In this document: in pieces, positions 12,401 through 24,566 of the stretch
Layout of the letters: each line of letters starts with the position of its first letter
Numbering within the stretch: position 1 is the stretch's first letter
Assembly: GCA_015680905.1 (NCBI GenBank)
Contig: CM027385.1
Location: 22,698,501-22,762,500, forward strand
Origin: Coptis chinensis
Taxonomy: Eukaryota; Streptophyta; Magnoliopsida; Ranunculales; Ranunculaceae
Length of the DNA: 64,000 nucleotides
Reading direction: 5' to 3'
Position numbers and translations under genes: made by a program
Notes under the pieces: model-generated
Told to the model about the DNA's origin: nothing
Seen by the model: the letters and a program-made list of their open reading frames with translations, nothing else
Databases searched by the model: none

Positions 12401-14525
12401 AAGTGGTCGTGTGTGGGAATTTCCTAAAGGTGCATTTTCTGATGGGGCGACCGGGGTCCTTGTGCTTAACAATTCCATTATTTTTCGGATAAAGTTGGGA
12501 ATTGTTCAGTTAAAAAGCGTCTTTAGGTATGTTGGTCTTACGCCTAGTAGTGCACAACTCTTTAAGAAACTTAAGCGTGATTAGGTAGCTTTTAATAGCC
12601 GAGAAAGGAAGGTTTATCGTTAGATTTTTGAAAATGTTCCTAATCTCCTCGAAGTTGGTATCCCCTGGTTAGCATGGCTAATTTTTGAGGGAATGGTGGT
12701 TTCGCTCTATATTTAAGCGTGTATGGCTCGACTTGATGTGTAACCTTGGCTTTCTATTTCTTAGGTTGTGGTTTAAGCTGGTACCTCTACGGTGGTAGGT
12801 TCTTAGGTTTCTATGCGCCGTATTATCTAGTTCGATATCCGGTGTAGGAATCTTGACGCGGTAACTATAGGCATAGTTACTTTGTTATCAACCACCTTTC
12901 GAGGCGGAGAGTGGTGATGGCATTTAGGTCACCTACTATAGTAGTTTCCGTACTAGTATTACCGTTTACCTCAATTTTGTGTTTGTTGTTTTAGGGTTTG
13001 TATAAACTTTCACGGAAACCGCCTTTTGGTTGGGCTTTCTCTTGGGCTAACTGTTGTATGCCCGATTTATGGATTATAATATTTGTTGGTTTGATTGAGT
13101 CATTGATTGGAAAAGTTGTTGGGTAACCTTGTATAAAGGCGTCGATCACGGTCCGGTTGTGTAGGTGTAGTAGTCCGCGGTGGTGCGGTGGAACTATCTC
13201 CGTTGATTATTTATGGGTGGGTTTGATAGTTACTATTGTTAACCAGGAGCGATACCTCTATTGGTATTATAATTATTATAATTATTTGACCTTGTGCTAC
13301 ACCTTGTCGTGGTTTAAGCTTAGTTGTTATAATTATTATAATTTCCCTAACCTTGTTTTGTCCTTGCCTAGGTGGAGCTTGATTATAGTTGTTTGTTTGC
13401 CTAGCATTTTGGTTATTAAACCACAGGTTGTAACTTGTTGATTGTTTAGCCAACTAAAAGTTGGGATGTTGTCTCCATGGGGCATTAGGAATAGGATAGT
13501 TATTAATGGAGCAAACATTATCTTGCTCGATTGTTGTTGTTCATAGGCGAGAGGACATGATAGAAGTCGGGGGTGCTCGGGGACTCAAGCAGAAATTACA
13601 TGGGTTGGAGTTGACATTCATGGCGGGAATAGGCTTTTGTTGAATAGAAATAGCCTCTACTTTTTAGTTAGAGATTGATTAAATTTTTAAGTTAAGGATC
13701 GGGTTTCATCTCAAAACATACCGTGCGACCTTAATTGAAGAAGAACTAGCGGCGGGGGATATCATCACTCCCCAATTGTTATTGCGTTTAGTTTGTTCTT
13801 CTAAAATTTATAAGCCTCTGAGGCTCCTTTATTTAGGAAACTACCCCCATTCATTATGTCAAGGACTTCTTTATGGTGATGTTGAAGTCCTTTGAAAAAA
13901 ACGCGAACTAGCGTGTCTTTTGCTAGGTTATGGTGTGGACACTCTATTTAGCGGATCGGTGAAGCGATTCCAAGCCTCTCGAAAATGATTCATGAGGGGT
14001 TAAATGGAAGAAATGAATCTTGGAAAGCATTTCATCCGTCTTTAGGGGTGGGTAAAAATGTTCCATAAATAGCTGAACAAGTTTAGCCCACGAGTCAGGG
14101 GTTAGAGTTAAGTGGGCAGTTAACCAAGGCAACGCCCCTATCGGCTAAGGTGAAGGAAATACCACCGGTTTAATTTGTTCCGCACCAACCGTAGGATGAT
14201 GGAATGTTATAAGGACTTGTTCAATCCTATGTATGTTGGTAAGGCTTTTCATGGCTCAAGCCTAAACCATGGAAAGCGGGTAACAAATTAAATATGTTCG
14301 GGGGATTGAAAAATCCCCCAGGGTCCGCTAGAAGCGATGCAAGATTTAGGGCTATCGCCAAAGCTTTGTAGAAGTGGGAGAGAGGAGTCTCTTTCTTCAC
14401 CCATTATGTCTTCGGTATGGTTGGTGGAATAGTAGTTAGAGGTGTTATGATTGGTATACTCGATATGTTTGTTTGTTGACGGTTAATTCGTTCGGTGTTT
14501 TTCTCCCACCGGACCTTAATCTCAT
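12401..14525 (-). pseudogene. Athila gag, copy C
   Basis: This is gag of the second Athila element in unit 1, starting at the ATG at 14,525. The capsid signature (Trp-Ala-Lys-Leu-Val...Phe-Tyr-Pro-Pro...Pro-His-Glu-Ser-Phe) lies at 13,944-14,132. The Asn/Tyr/Gln-rich tail is at 13,211-13,453. It is a different subfamily copy from gag A: it matches 28,041-30,176 more closely than 1-2,142. Many frameshifts. Confidence 0.85.
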
Positions 14526-15046
14526 GCAAGTCTAAGTCTAAACCCTAAAACAACCCAAACAATCTTGATATATTAGTATGAACCTCTAAGCGGAGAAGTC
14601 GAGGTATGGAAGAAAGGAATACCTGACAAGTGCCCTTGCCGCTTATGAATAGTGTCTTGTTTACACTTGTTCAAGGTGTATATAGCGAGGTTAGAACACT
14701 GAAAAATATGAAAGAGCAAAGTTCGAGTCAAATGCCGAAATCCGAAAAATTTAATACGTGGTGTCATTTCCAATAGGGCCTTGTCGCTCGAGTAATTTTC
14801 AAATTACAGTGTTTTACGCTGGTGGCGCTCCACATGGGGGCGGGTCAGCTCTATGTAAGTTAATGAGTTAGGGGGTCGGGCCTTGAGGCGTGCGTTTCGG
14901 TAATTTTACCCGAATTTTTCAACTCACGAAATGGATAACCACAAGATGAATCAAACAAGGGTGGGTGGGTTTAATGGGACTTAAAAATGACTAATTCTAC
15001 TATGAAAACAATGCTAAAAGTTAACTAAGATGGCGGCAGGCCCATT
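14526..15046 (-). other. Athila leader, copy C
   Basis: This untranslated leader separates gag from the truncated LTR. A garbled PBS (agatggcggcaggccca on the plus strand) lies at about 15,028-15,044, matching the cleaner TGGCGCC site at 2,673-2,690. No gene is seen. Confidence 0.6.
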
Positions 15047-15363
15047 TGAAAAACTGAAAATGAATAGTTTACGTTAAAATGAGCGATAAAACTCAAAACG
15101 TAAAGTAAACTAAAACTATTTAAGTGTCTATTTTATCAAAGTTTCTACTCTCAATTCTATCAAATAGAGTGGAGTAACAAATTAGTTCTTCCTAGTGCTT
15201 TAGCATGGATGTTTTCTAATCTAATTAGTCATCTTTAAGTCAATGAGAGCTTTACTTAAGGTGATTACCACGATACTTCTTCAATTTGATTACTGACTTT
15301 TTAAACTACTAATCTTTATGGAAATATAGTTGTTTTGAATCTAGATAAATGATTAGGGGAATT
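15047..15363 (-). repeat. Athila LTR, copy C, truncated at the duplication junction
   Basis: These are the first 317 plus-strand bases of an LTR equivalent to 30,706-31,027. The match stops after gattaggggaatt at 15,363. The next bases are Athila protease sequence, so this LTR was cut by the tandem duplication. Confidence 0.85.
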
Positions 15364-17761
15364 ACATCTTTCCATGCTGACAATTTATAAAAGCTGGCGT
15401 TGGCGGTTACCCGAAGGAAGTCAAGATGATCGGTCTGAGTGTTCGCGATACGTATCGAGGATAACAAAATCGGCGGGATAGTAGAAATCCACGAACCTTA
15501 AACCGCGTTTTCCACTACACCTTTAGGATCTTGGTGACTGCATGCGCTAATTTAACGTTATTTTTGTAGGTTGCATTTCACGTGAACCTATTTGTTTATA
15601 CAAAGTATCACGGAGTAAGTTAACACTGCCCCAATGCAATAAAGCGATCGTCGTGTGGGGAATCTCTAAAGGTGCATTTTCTGATGGATCGACCGGGTCC
15701 TTTATCGCAATTCCATTATTTTTAGGATAAAGTTGGGAAGCCATTCGGTTTAAAAGGCGTCTTTGGGTATGTTAGATCTTCGCCTTAGTAGTGCCAACTC
15801 TTTAAGAACTTAAGCGTGGTTAGGAAGCTTTTAATAGCTTCGAGAAAAGGGAGGTTTATCGTTAGATTCTTGAAAACGTTCCTAATTTCCTCAAAGTTTG
15901 TATCCCTAGTTAGCATGGCTAATTTTTGAGGAGGAACGGGTTTTCTCTATATTTTCGCATATGGCTCTACTTGTATGTGTAACCTTGGCTTTTCTGTTTC
16001 TTTGGTTGTGATTTAACCTGGTACCTCTACCGTGGTAGGCTCCTCGGTTTCTATTTCGGTATCTAGTTCGATATCCGGTGTAGAGTCTTGATGGGGTAAC
16101 TATAGCTAGCTGATACTTTGTTATCAACCACTCTTCTAGAACGGAGAGTGGTGATGGCATTTAGTCACCTATTGTAGTTTCCGTACTAGAATTACCGTTT
16201 ACCTCAAAGGCTGTGTTTCTTTGTTTTAGGGTTTGGTATCGGTTGACACGGAAACACGCCTTTTGGTTGGCTTTCTCTTGGGCTAACCGTTGTTGTATGC
16301 CCGATTTATGGATTGTAAGATCTGTTGGTTTGATTGAGTCATTGTTTGGAAAAGTTGTTGGGTAACTCAGATAAAGGCGTCGATCACGATCCGGTTGTGT
16401 AGGTGTAGTAGTCACCTGGTGCGACCGAACTATCTCTCGGATTGATTATTTATGGGTGGGTTGTGATAGTTAGTATTATTAACCGGAGCGATACCTCTAT
16501 TGGTATTATATTTATTATAATTATTCTTACGACCTTGTGCTTGACCTTGCCTAGGTTAGCGCTTGGTTGTTATAATTATTATAATTCCCTTGACTTTGTC
16601 CTTGTCCTTGCCTAAGTGGAGCTTGGTTATAATTGTTTGCTTGCCTAACGTTTTGATTATTATTACCACGGAGGTGTTACTTGTTGATTATTTCTCCAAC
16701 CTGAAGTTGGGATGTTGTCTCAAAGTTAGGAATAGGAATAGTTATTAATAGAGTAAACATTATCTTGCTCTCGGTGGTTGTTGTTAAGTAAGCTAGAGGA
16801 CAATAATTGTCGAGGTGCTCTGGACTCAAACAGAAATTACATGGGTTGGAGTTTACATTCATGGCGGGATAGGCTTTTGTTGAAATTTTAAAATAGCCTC
16901 TACTATTTTAGTTAGAGATTCGAAAGTAAATTTTTAAGTTACGGATCGGTTTTATTCTCAAACATATACGGCCTTTTGTTGAAGAAGAACTAGCCGGGGG
17001 GATATCATCACTACCCCCCAATTATTATTCCGTTTAGTTTGGTCTTCTAAAAATTTGTAAGCCTCAGGGCTCCTTTACTTAGGAAACTACCCCCATTCAT
17101 TATGTCAAGGACTTCTTTATGGTGATGTTGAAGTCCTTTGAAAAAGGCAACTTAACTAAGCGTGTCTTTTGCTAGGTTATGGTGTGGACACTCTATAAGG
17201 AGATCGGTGAAACGATTCCATGCCTCGAAAAATGATTCATGAGGGTTCCGCCGGAAGAAATGAATCTTGGAAAGCATTTCATCCGTCTTTAGGGTGGGTA
17301 AAAATGTTCCATAAACAAATTGAACAAGTTTAGCCCACGAGTCCACGAAATTAGGCTTGGGCAGTTAACCAAAGCGCCGCCTTATCGGCTAATGTGAAAG
17401 GAAATACCCTTAGTTTAATTTGTTCCGCACCAACCGTAGGGTGGTGGAATGTTGTAAGGACTTGTTCAATCCCTACGCGTAATGGCCGATAGGGTTTTCA
17501 TGGTCTAACCCATGAAAAATGGTATAACAATTAAATATATTTGGGGATTCAAAAATCCCCGTTAGTCTACTAGAACGATGCAAGACTTAGGGCTATCGCC
17601 AAAGCTTTGTAGAAGTCGGAGAGGAGTCTCTTTTCTTCACCCATTATGTCGGTATGGTGTGTGTGATAGTAGCTAGAGGTGTAGTGGGTGGTGTACTAGA
17701 TAGACTTGTTTGTTGCCGTGTAATTACGTTTGTTGTTTTGTTCACTGCACCTTAATCTCAT
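15364..17761 (-). pseudogene. Athila gag and partial protease, copy B
   Basis: This is gag of the element whose 5' LTR is at 18,298-19,651. The start ATG is at 17,761. The capsid core lies at 17,152-17,346 (Trp-Ala-Lys-Leu-Val...Glu-Ala-Trp-Asn-Arg-Phe-Thr-Asp-Leu-Leu...Cys-Pro-His-His). The zinc knuckle Cys-Asn-Phe-Cys...His...Cys is at 16,790-16,840, and the protease N-terminal part (Leu-Tyr-Lys-Gln-Ile) is near 15,590-15,610. The polyprotein is cut at 15,364 by the duplication breakpoint, so RT and IN of this element are missing here. Confidence 0.85.
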
Positions 17762-18297
17762 GCAAGACTAAGTTAAAAGCAACTAAACATGCAACACTCC
17801 AAACAATTACGATATACTAGTAGAAAACCTCTAACGGAAAATCGCGAGGTATGGAAGAAAGGAATACCTGATAGCGTCCTTTTGCTTCGCTTATGAATAG
17901 GGTCTTGTGTATGCGTGTTCGTGTATATAAGAGATTAGAACACCGAAAAGCTTGACAACTCGAAGTTCGAATCAAACCGCTGAAAAATCTGAATTTTCGT
18001 GAGAAGGGGGCGGGCGGTATTGAAGCGTGGCGGGCATTCTAGGCAAAGTCGACCTCCAGTAAGATAAGCTGGTCGCTCTCTCTTTAGCTTGTAATCGGTT
18101 ATGTCGAGAATTCGGTAAGATCGCTGGGTCGCTTTTTTTGGCGCTAGCTTCGGTGTATTTTCTCGAATTTTTCCAAAACTGAAAGCGGCAACCACGGTAT
18201 GAATCAAACAAGGGTGGGTGGGGTTTAATGGGACTTAAAATAACTACTTCTACAAAGAAAACAATGCTAAAGTGCAACTAAGATGGCAGCCTTAATT
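17762..18297 (-). other. Athila leader, copy B
   Basis: This untranslated leader lies between LTR copy B and gag. The PBS position (about 18,278-18,295) is garbled compared with 2,673-2,690. Short ORFs here have no family signature. Confidence 0.6.
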
Positions 18298-19651
18298 TGA
18301 TAACGTAAAATGAGTAGTCTACCTACCTAAAATGAACTATGGCTTCACAACGTAAGTAAACTAAACTAACTTTAGGTGTCTATTATCAAATCTTCTACTC
18401 TCAAATGCGAATTGCACTAAATGGAGTCTGAGGTTTCGTTCCCTCCTAGTTCCCTAGCATGGATTGTTTTCTAAGTCTAACTAGTTAAACTCTTAAGTCA
18501 ATGAGAGCTTTCTGAAAAATATTATACTACGATACTTAATTAAGATGATTACTAGAAATTAACTACAAATGCTATGGAAATACTATTGTTTGACTCTAGA
18601 TAAGGTATTAGGGGGAATTGAATCCACCTCGAATCTAACTTAATGACCTAGCATAGATTGTGGTATCTCGATTCTTACGTTTTCCGCGGCAAGAATTTCG
18701 AGTCTAATCCCTAGTTTTCATGGCATTTCTACCAAGTACTAACTAGCATGTGAGGTCATTCACCCATTCTCATGGCGAAAACACGACCTTCTAGAGTGGA
18801 ATAGATTCTACAACGTTTCTATACTAAACAGCTAAGTTTTCATCAAGGCTTCATCAACCCCTCTAATGGAGGTTTAGCCTTGAGTCATCAATCTAACATT
18901 TACCATTGAATCTAAACTAAACATAATGTGAGAAATTGAGAATTACTTAATTTAGCAATAATGAATCTAATTTAATGGCTGGGAATGAAACAAGAACAAG
19001 AATTGAAATTAGATCTAGAATGGAAATGACAAATTCGAAATTGACAAACTAACTATTTTATTTATCTAATCAATCAAGAACAATGATTCAGAGATTTAAT
19101 CTAAAACAAGAATTTAAATGGAACTAAAACTTAATTTAATTAATAAAACTAGATCTATAATTCTATATCTTAATTTAGGTCTAACTAGCTACCATTAACA
19201 AAGAGCTAAGCTTTTGTTTTTATACATCCAGATCCAAAATTCGTGCATGGGCTTGGAGCCATGGGTTGGGCCAGAGAATCAGGCCCAAAACCCAATTCTT
19301 TTAGTCCAAAAAGGCCTCTTCAGCTGCAGTTGGCTTCCACAGACTTTTCGTCCACTTCTGCTCCTCTGATTGGGTCAAGGCTTAGACCATTGGAAAGCTC
19401 TTTCCGAGCCGGTCGTTTTGACATAAGGTAGGCCTCAATCCGATGTCTGAGTCCAAAGATATGGCATTCGGAAGTTCTCACCGACTTTTGCTCCTTATCT
19501 CGCTAATGTGGCACATTTACATTACACATAATGGACTTTGAAGCCCGAAATGCATAAAACACGTAATCGGATTAACTCTTACTTATTATTCACATAATTG
19601 GTCTAACCATGATTATTAAGGGGTTAAAACTACAGTTTTGGGCTCTTATCG
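18298..19651 (-). repeat. Athila LTR, copy B
   Basis: About 1,354 bp, TGATAAGAGCCC-type start at the high-coordinate end and TTATCA at the other. It is the duplicate of 2,693-4,031. It lacks the 114-bp segment present in the LTR at 31,893-32,006 and differs from that LTR at many places, so the two LTRs are unlikely to come from one insertion. The upstream end abuts LINE ORF1. Confidence 0.85.
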
Positions 19652-20542
19652 GTACCTCCTTTGTCCTTTGTTTCCATTGGATTTGTTGTGCCTCATGTCA
19701 TTTCTCGGTCTCGAATTCCGTTACCAAATGCCCCACAATTTTACAATGTGTGCACATTTTTGGTAGTTTGCCCACCTCGACCGTTTGCGGAAGTTAGAAG
19801 ACTTAGTCCCGACATAAATTTGATCCGTGAGGAGGTTTCGATAGTCTACGTCAACTAGAATGTTGGCGTAATATCCATACTCTCTATTGAGAGTTTTCTC
19901 ATCGATTTGCATCGGATACCCCACTCCCCGAGCAATCGACATCAAAGCCTCCGGCTCCCAATATTCCTGACCAAGTCCAGGTAATCTAATCCAAACCAGC
20001 CCATGCGAGTGCTTTTGGCTGTCGGGATTGAAGTTCGTGGTCCATTGACTGATTCTCATAGGCATTTTGTCAAAGTCCCACGAGCCTTTCGCCCAAACTC
20101 TGTTTAAATCATCGGCATTCGAAAAACGGAGGAACAGAAAACCTTTCCCAATGGGCGTGATCAGCCATTCCCCTGATGGCTTCCAAATTTGGGATGCAAT
20201 GACTCGAACTCTCTCCAGTGACACTTTTTTCAAGTCAATCCTTCCCACCAAACAATGCTTGCAAAAGGCCAAACCTTTTTCATAGGCTTTCTCTGGTATA
20301 GTGATAGCTGGGTATTCCCCCATCTTCTCAGGGATTGGCAGTTCCTGGAATTCCACCGGTTGTCGAAGTTGATGTTTCGCGGCATCCGCATAAGAAACTC
20401 TTGTTGTCTCTGCTTGAGCTGCGTCATCATTCTTCTCAGAGTGGGTTGACAGGTTATGTTGGGACAGTATGGCTGTCGACATCTTATTGGGTTGCTCAAA
20501 TTCATACAGGTCCATGTTTGTAAGCCTTGTCAGAACACGCAC
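19652..20542 (-). pseudogene. LINE ORF1 fragment (DUF4283-type plus zinc knuckle), unit 2
   Basis: This is an open stretch of 273 codons from the ATG at 20,542. It is the nucleic-acid-binding ORF1 protein of a plant LINE. The N-terminal ~50 residues are polar. A DUF4283-like fold follows at residues ~85-220 (Gly-Lys-Gly-Phe-Leu-Phe-Leu-Arg-Phe...Trp-Ala-Lys-Gly-Ser-Trp), then Trp-Ile-Arg-Leu-Pro-Gly-Leu and Ala-Asn-Ile-Leu-Val-Asp-Val-Asp. A frameshift precedes the CCHC knuckle that is readable in unit 1. It is cut by the Athila LTR at 19,651. This is the longest non-pol ORF in the block. Confidence 0.85.
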
Positions 20543-22559
20543 TGTAGATCAGTGTGGGATTTCACCTGATAGACTATGTAACCTGCGGAAAGATGAAGTA
20601 AACTAGCACCTCCAAGTTCAATCCCAAGCTTTTGGAACTCCCACTGTATTCAGCGGAGGATTTTACCCATAAGCATATATCTGACCCTTCTTCCAGAACT
20701 CGCACTATAAAGTAGAGGAGGATTTTACCTGAATAAGAAGGTTTTGTGTAGCTGAAGAGATAAGTTGGTGAGTCTAAACTTTGTTTTTGCTAAAAGCGGC
20801 AAACTAGAGGAGCACTGAAGCTTTGGATTAGATTAAGTTATCTCGCATCCTATCGCCCCACAAATGGTCCCCATTTTTGTATTTAAGTTTTTGCTATTAT
20901 CATGTACACAGTTCGCTCCAAACTATCTATACATCTCACTAGCTATGAACAAGAATAACCAAGTCACAAACCTAAGCTAATAGATGCATAATACTCAATC
21001 ATCTATAATAAACATATATACAATGAGTAATACTATGAAATGTCTAGCGGATCCGTTTAAACTTCGAATAAGCGTCCTTAAGTAGGTTCTCACAATAATA
21101 GTCAAGATACAACACTCTGATTTTTCCACTCAAGTTTTAAGCTACTCTAGTGCTTGTGTGGGCACACTTTACCTTACAATCTCAATGACACACAAGGAAG
21201 TCGGAGTCGATCAAACATATCTGCCACTTACTATCACACTAACATATTCCTAATTGAGCTAGAGGTCTTTATTAGGTGTTTCGGGGATTAGGAGATGGTT
21301 TAAGAAGGAAGGAAATGGATATTCAACAAGGACAAGTCTGAGATAATAGAGTCTTCATATTATGTAACTAGAGAAAACCTTGTTATTTACTTTTTGCTTC
21401 TACACTTTGTTTCCATCCTTAGCCATATTTTTTTCTTTTTCTTTGGCTTTTGACTTTTTTTTTTTTTTTTTTTTTTTGGATGGAAACTTCTTTTCTTTAT
21501 TTTCTGAAGCAACTAACTAATTTTTGTTTACACAGGTTTTTTTCTTCTTCTTTCTTCCTCATTCTATTCTCAGACTTATTCTAAATTGGGTAGGTTGATT
21601 TATATATATTTTTTTATTTTGTTTTGTTTTTTTAATGGGGTAAAGGAATTGTGGTTCATGGAAGGCTAAGGAAAGGCTCGAGAGGGGCTTACTAGCGGAA
21701 AATAATTCATAGGTTTGAATTTCTGGCTATATCGATCCAAAGAGGGCCTAAATTCTCGCTTAGGATATGGCATAGTGATCAAGCAAGTGGACGTGTGATT
21801 TCTCTATCCGGATTGTACTTCTCCCTTGTGTCATTTCTCAAATGTTTCGCTCATATAAGGATTTAGGCTATATTCTCACAGGATTTGTAGAATAAGTACT
21901 CTAGCCTAGATTTCAGAAACTTAGTGCTAACAACCATAGATACTCATGTAATATATTTATAGATAGATGCAAAGATTATTACCTACATATTAACCTAAGT
22001 TTCTAACAATTATTACGATGCAAAAAATTACATTGAGACTTCTAGATTGTTAAGAGCATAGAGAAAGAAAACAATACCAATATTCCTAAGTGTATAGCAT
22101 AAACTTTTTTATTTTTATTTTATTTTTTATTTTATTTTATTTTTTATTTTTTTTTTGAGAAAACAAATGCATATTATACATATCTATCCTAACAGATGCC
22201 TTAATTACACGTGTTTCTATGCCCCCGCAAACAAGAAGCATGGTTTGTCCTCAAAGTATTGTAAATAAAGAGGGTAGGAAAAATACCATTGAAACGTGTG
22301 AAATTCAGGAACATCTGCAAAACAAAGTTAGAACGTACTAATATAAGAATAAAACTGACGCAACTCTAACCGAATTAAATTTCTTGGTACATAAGCATAC
22401 ACTAACAAAACTAAAAACTTACCTTATCTCCCTTTTAAGCATCCTCCTCCTCATTAAAGATATGAGGTTCCTTCGCATCCTACCAGTTTATTATAACTTG
22501 CCAAGCTTGGCCATTTATCATCCACTAATGCTAACCTTGTTAAGTGTTATTGTAATGCG
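20543..22559 (-). other. LINE 5' leader, then Athila 3' non-coding region (unit 2)
   Basis: The LINE leader extends to about 20,855. The possible Athila polypurine tract TTTGTGGGGC (minus strand) is at 20,856-20,866. Beyond it is AT-rich 3' non-coding sequence with a T run at 21,455-21,478 and a TTTTA-type microsatellite at 22,105-22,157. No gene is seen. Confidence 0.6.
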
Positions 22560-23549
22560 ATGGGATGTCTGAGGCGACCAAATGAGGGTACGCACCGCCA
22601 TCCCAGCCAAGTCATTGTTCGCGAATGAGCGAACCACCTCTATTGGTGGGTCTCATGACTTCAACCCTTTTCCAATCTGTGAATTGTGCACGAGAATACG
22701 TGTAAACAACTACGCGATGATGCGGCTTACCAACGCAGGGCATAAGAAGATACTTATGCCTCATGGTTTGGGCTCTCTTAAGACTAGTGACCAAAAGTCG
22801 GGGAATGTCATAGCGGCGACGTCCCTCAACTAAAGCGAGGAAAATGTCACCAGCAGTACTGTTTGCAGAAGTGAACTGCCATTCCCCCAAAATATTCATC
22901 AGGATGAATAACATGGTGGTGCCTACGTTTAAGGAAAGGCTACCAAGGGCAATGCTATATCGCCCTTGGTCCATTACTCGAAAGACCCCTCCCCCATAAA
23001 AATCATGGAAATATGTATAATCATAAAGATATGCATTATCATGGAAATTATACTTCTTTGTTTGGAATATCCAGAGAACGTGCAGACATTACAGGCCGAT
23101 ATCACTGACTTTGTCTTTTCTGAGGACATTCCTACCAATCCACCGAGCTACTGACCCGTTGATTGGTTCTCGTGGTGGTCTCCGGGCGGACGAATGGGAT
23201 GTCGGATTGTATTCACCCTCCACGACAAGATCCTTTCATCAAAGCGGGAACTCCAATTATCGGGGTTCCCTGAATTGTCGTTACTAGGTTGCTTTCAAGT
23301 GTAATTCCTAACAGTTCAACTAACAACCGGGCGCTACTTTCTCCGCGTTCCTCCTAACTTTATGAAAATCCTATCCCCTTCCAATTCTCGCTTTTATAAA
23401 AACTGTTCTACCAAATCATAGTGATAGAACTCCTCGGTTGAGTACCACAGGCCATTCCAATGTCTCTTGAACATCTCCGCGTCATAAAATGGCGAGAAAC
23501 TGTAGGGAGCAAACGCGTTTTCCGGCAAAATTCTACGTCGTAGCGCCAT
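22560..23549 (-). pseudogene. Athila ORF3, 'putative plant transposon protein' domain, unit 2
   Basis: The ATG at 23,549 starts a protein whose first ~50 residues (Arg-Arg-Ile-Leu-Pro...Phe-Tyr-Asp-Ala-Glu...His-Trp-Asn-Gly-Leu-Trp-Tyr) resemble the domain in the better ORF at 47,760-48,227. After frameshifts a 120-codon open stretch at 22,612-22,974 continues it, with Gly-Asp-Ile-Phe-Leu-Ala-Leu-Val-Glu-Gly-Arg-Arg and a conserved-looking His-Lys-Tyr-Leu-Leu-Met-Pro. Function is unknown. It is not an envelope protein: no signal peptide or transmembrane segment is visible. Confidence 0.6.
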
Positions 23550-24566
23550 GAAGTTTCGTTTTAGGTTTCTATAAGGTGGAGGAGACGAGTTTGATGAAAA
23601 CTTCCTAAAAACGATGGTGGTGGGTATGGTGGAGGTTGGAGACTTGAATTGTTGGGTGTTTGCTTGATGGAAACGGGTTGGAGATTGTGTGGGAGATTGG
23701 TGTTGGTGTTACACAATGGGCGGGGTTGTGTTTCTATTTTGATATATTCTATTTATTTTTTATTTTTTATTTTGGTTGCTAGGGTTTAATTTAAATTTGT
23801 GAAAAGCGGTTTGAGAAGATGAAGTCACGATTGTGTTTTGTGGAAAGGGATGGAAGCGCTAAATAGGTCTTGCGAGTTGAAGTTGGGCTTAAGCCCAATT
23901 CGATTTTTCGACTTTTGTCGATTTTAAATTCGACTTCAAACTAAATTTCCGCCTTAGTTACGTCCGATTTTTTGCGAATGAGTTATGGAAATGATCAGTA
24001 GAGAATTTCCAAACCAATGATCCATAAAACACTCAATTCCAACCATGGGTGACGTATAAGAGGGTGGAAGGACGCCTCGAAGTGCGTGTGTGACGTAAGT
24101 TATGCGAACGAAGGAAATCCAAGTTTAGATTACGTCAACCCAATTGAACTAATGGGCCTAAACAAAACCAATGGAAAGTTCGAGCAATCCCTGATGGAAA
24201 GATCGACTGCCCACCCCCAAACAAATTTTTAAACACAAAATTTGTTTACAATGTGGGTCGTTTATTGTCAGATTCCCAAGACTTGTTGGATTGCTATTTC
24301 TATGATTTTAGGAATTTTAATTTTAATTTTATTTGTTTATTATAAGAAACACGAAAAACGATAAATACATAATTCACTCCATAGAGGAACATGACTCAAA
24401 AACCGAGAAAACATGCAAAAGTGGAAAACGTGAATTATGTGAACCGTGGACTTAGGATCCAAGACTTACAGACCACACACTCCATAGGGAGGGCCGGTTA
24501 CCTGAGTGGTGTACTTATCGAGATATGGAAATGAAAGTAAGTACACCAATTGACAAGGGTCGATCC
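23550..24566 (-). other. Conserved non-coding block between pol and ORF3 (unit 2)
   Basis: No coding capacity is seen. Positions 23,945-24,290 match the 48,490-48,665, 48,980-49,160 and 49,335-49,385 parts of the gag-only element: TCCGATT, AATGATCAG, then aatgtgggtcgtttatt followed by cagattcccaagact. Short similar stretches (CTCCATAGAGG) recur at 24,375 and 50,532. Confidence 0.5.

Larger units (their letters stand above)
1..15363. repeat. Tandem duplication unit 1 (Athila block), left end outside window
   Basis: This block aligns end to end with 15,364-31,027 at an offset of about 15.6 kb (position 505 matches about 16,120; 3,640 matches 19,245; 9,404 matches 25,066; 12,370 matches 28,013). 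The gene order, and even the nested LINE fragment, are the same in both copies, so this is a duplicated block and not two independent insertions. About 250 bases of its left end lie before the window. It ends where Athila LTR sequence is abruptly joined to Athila protease sequence. Differences from unit 2 are mostly small indels and substitutions around CG/CNG sites. Confidence 0.9.
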
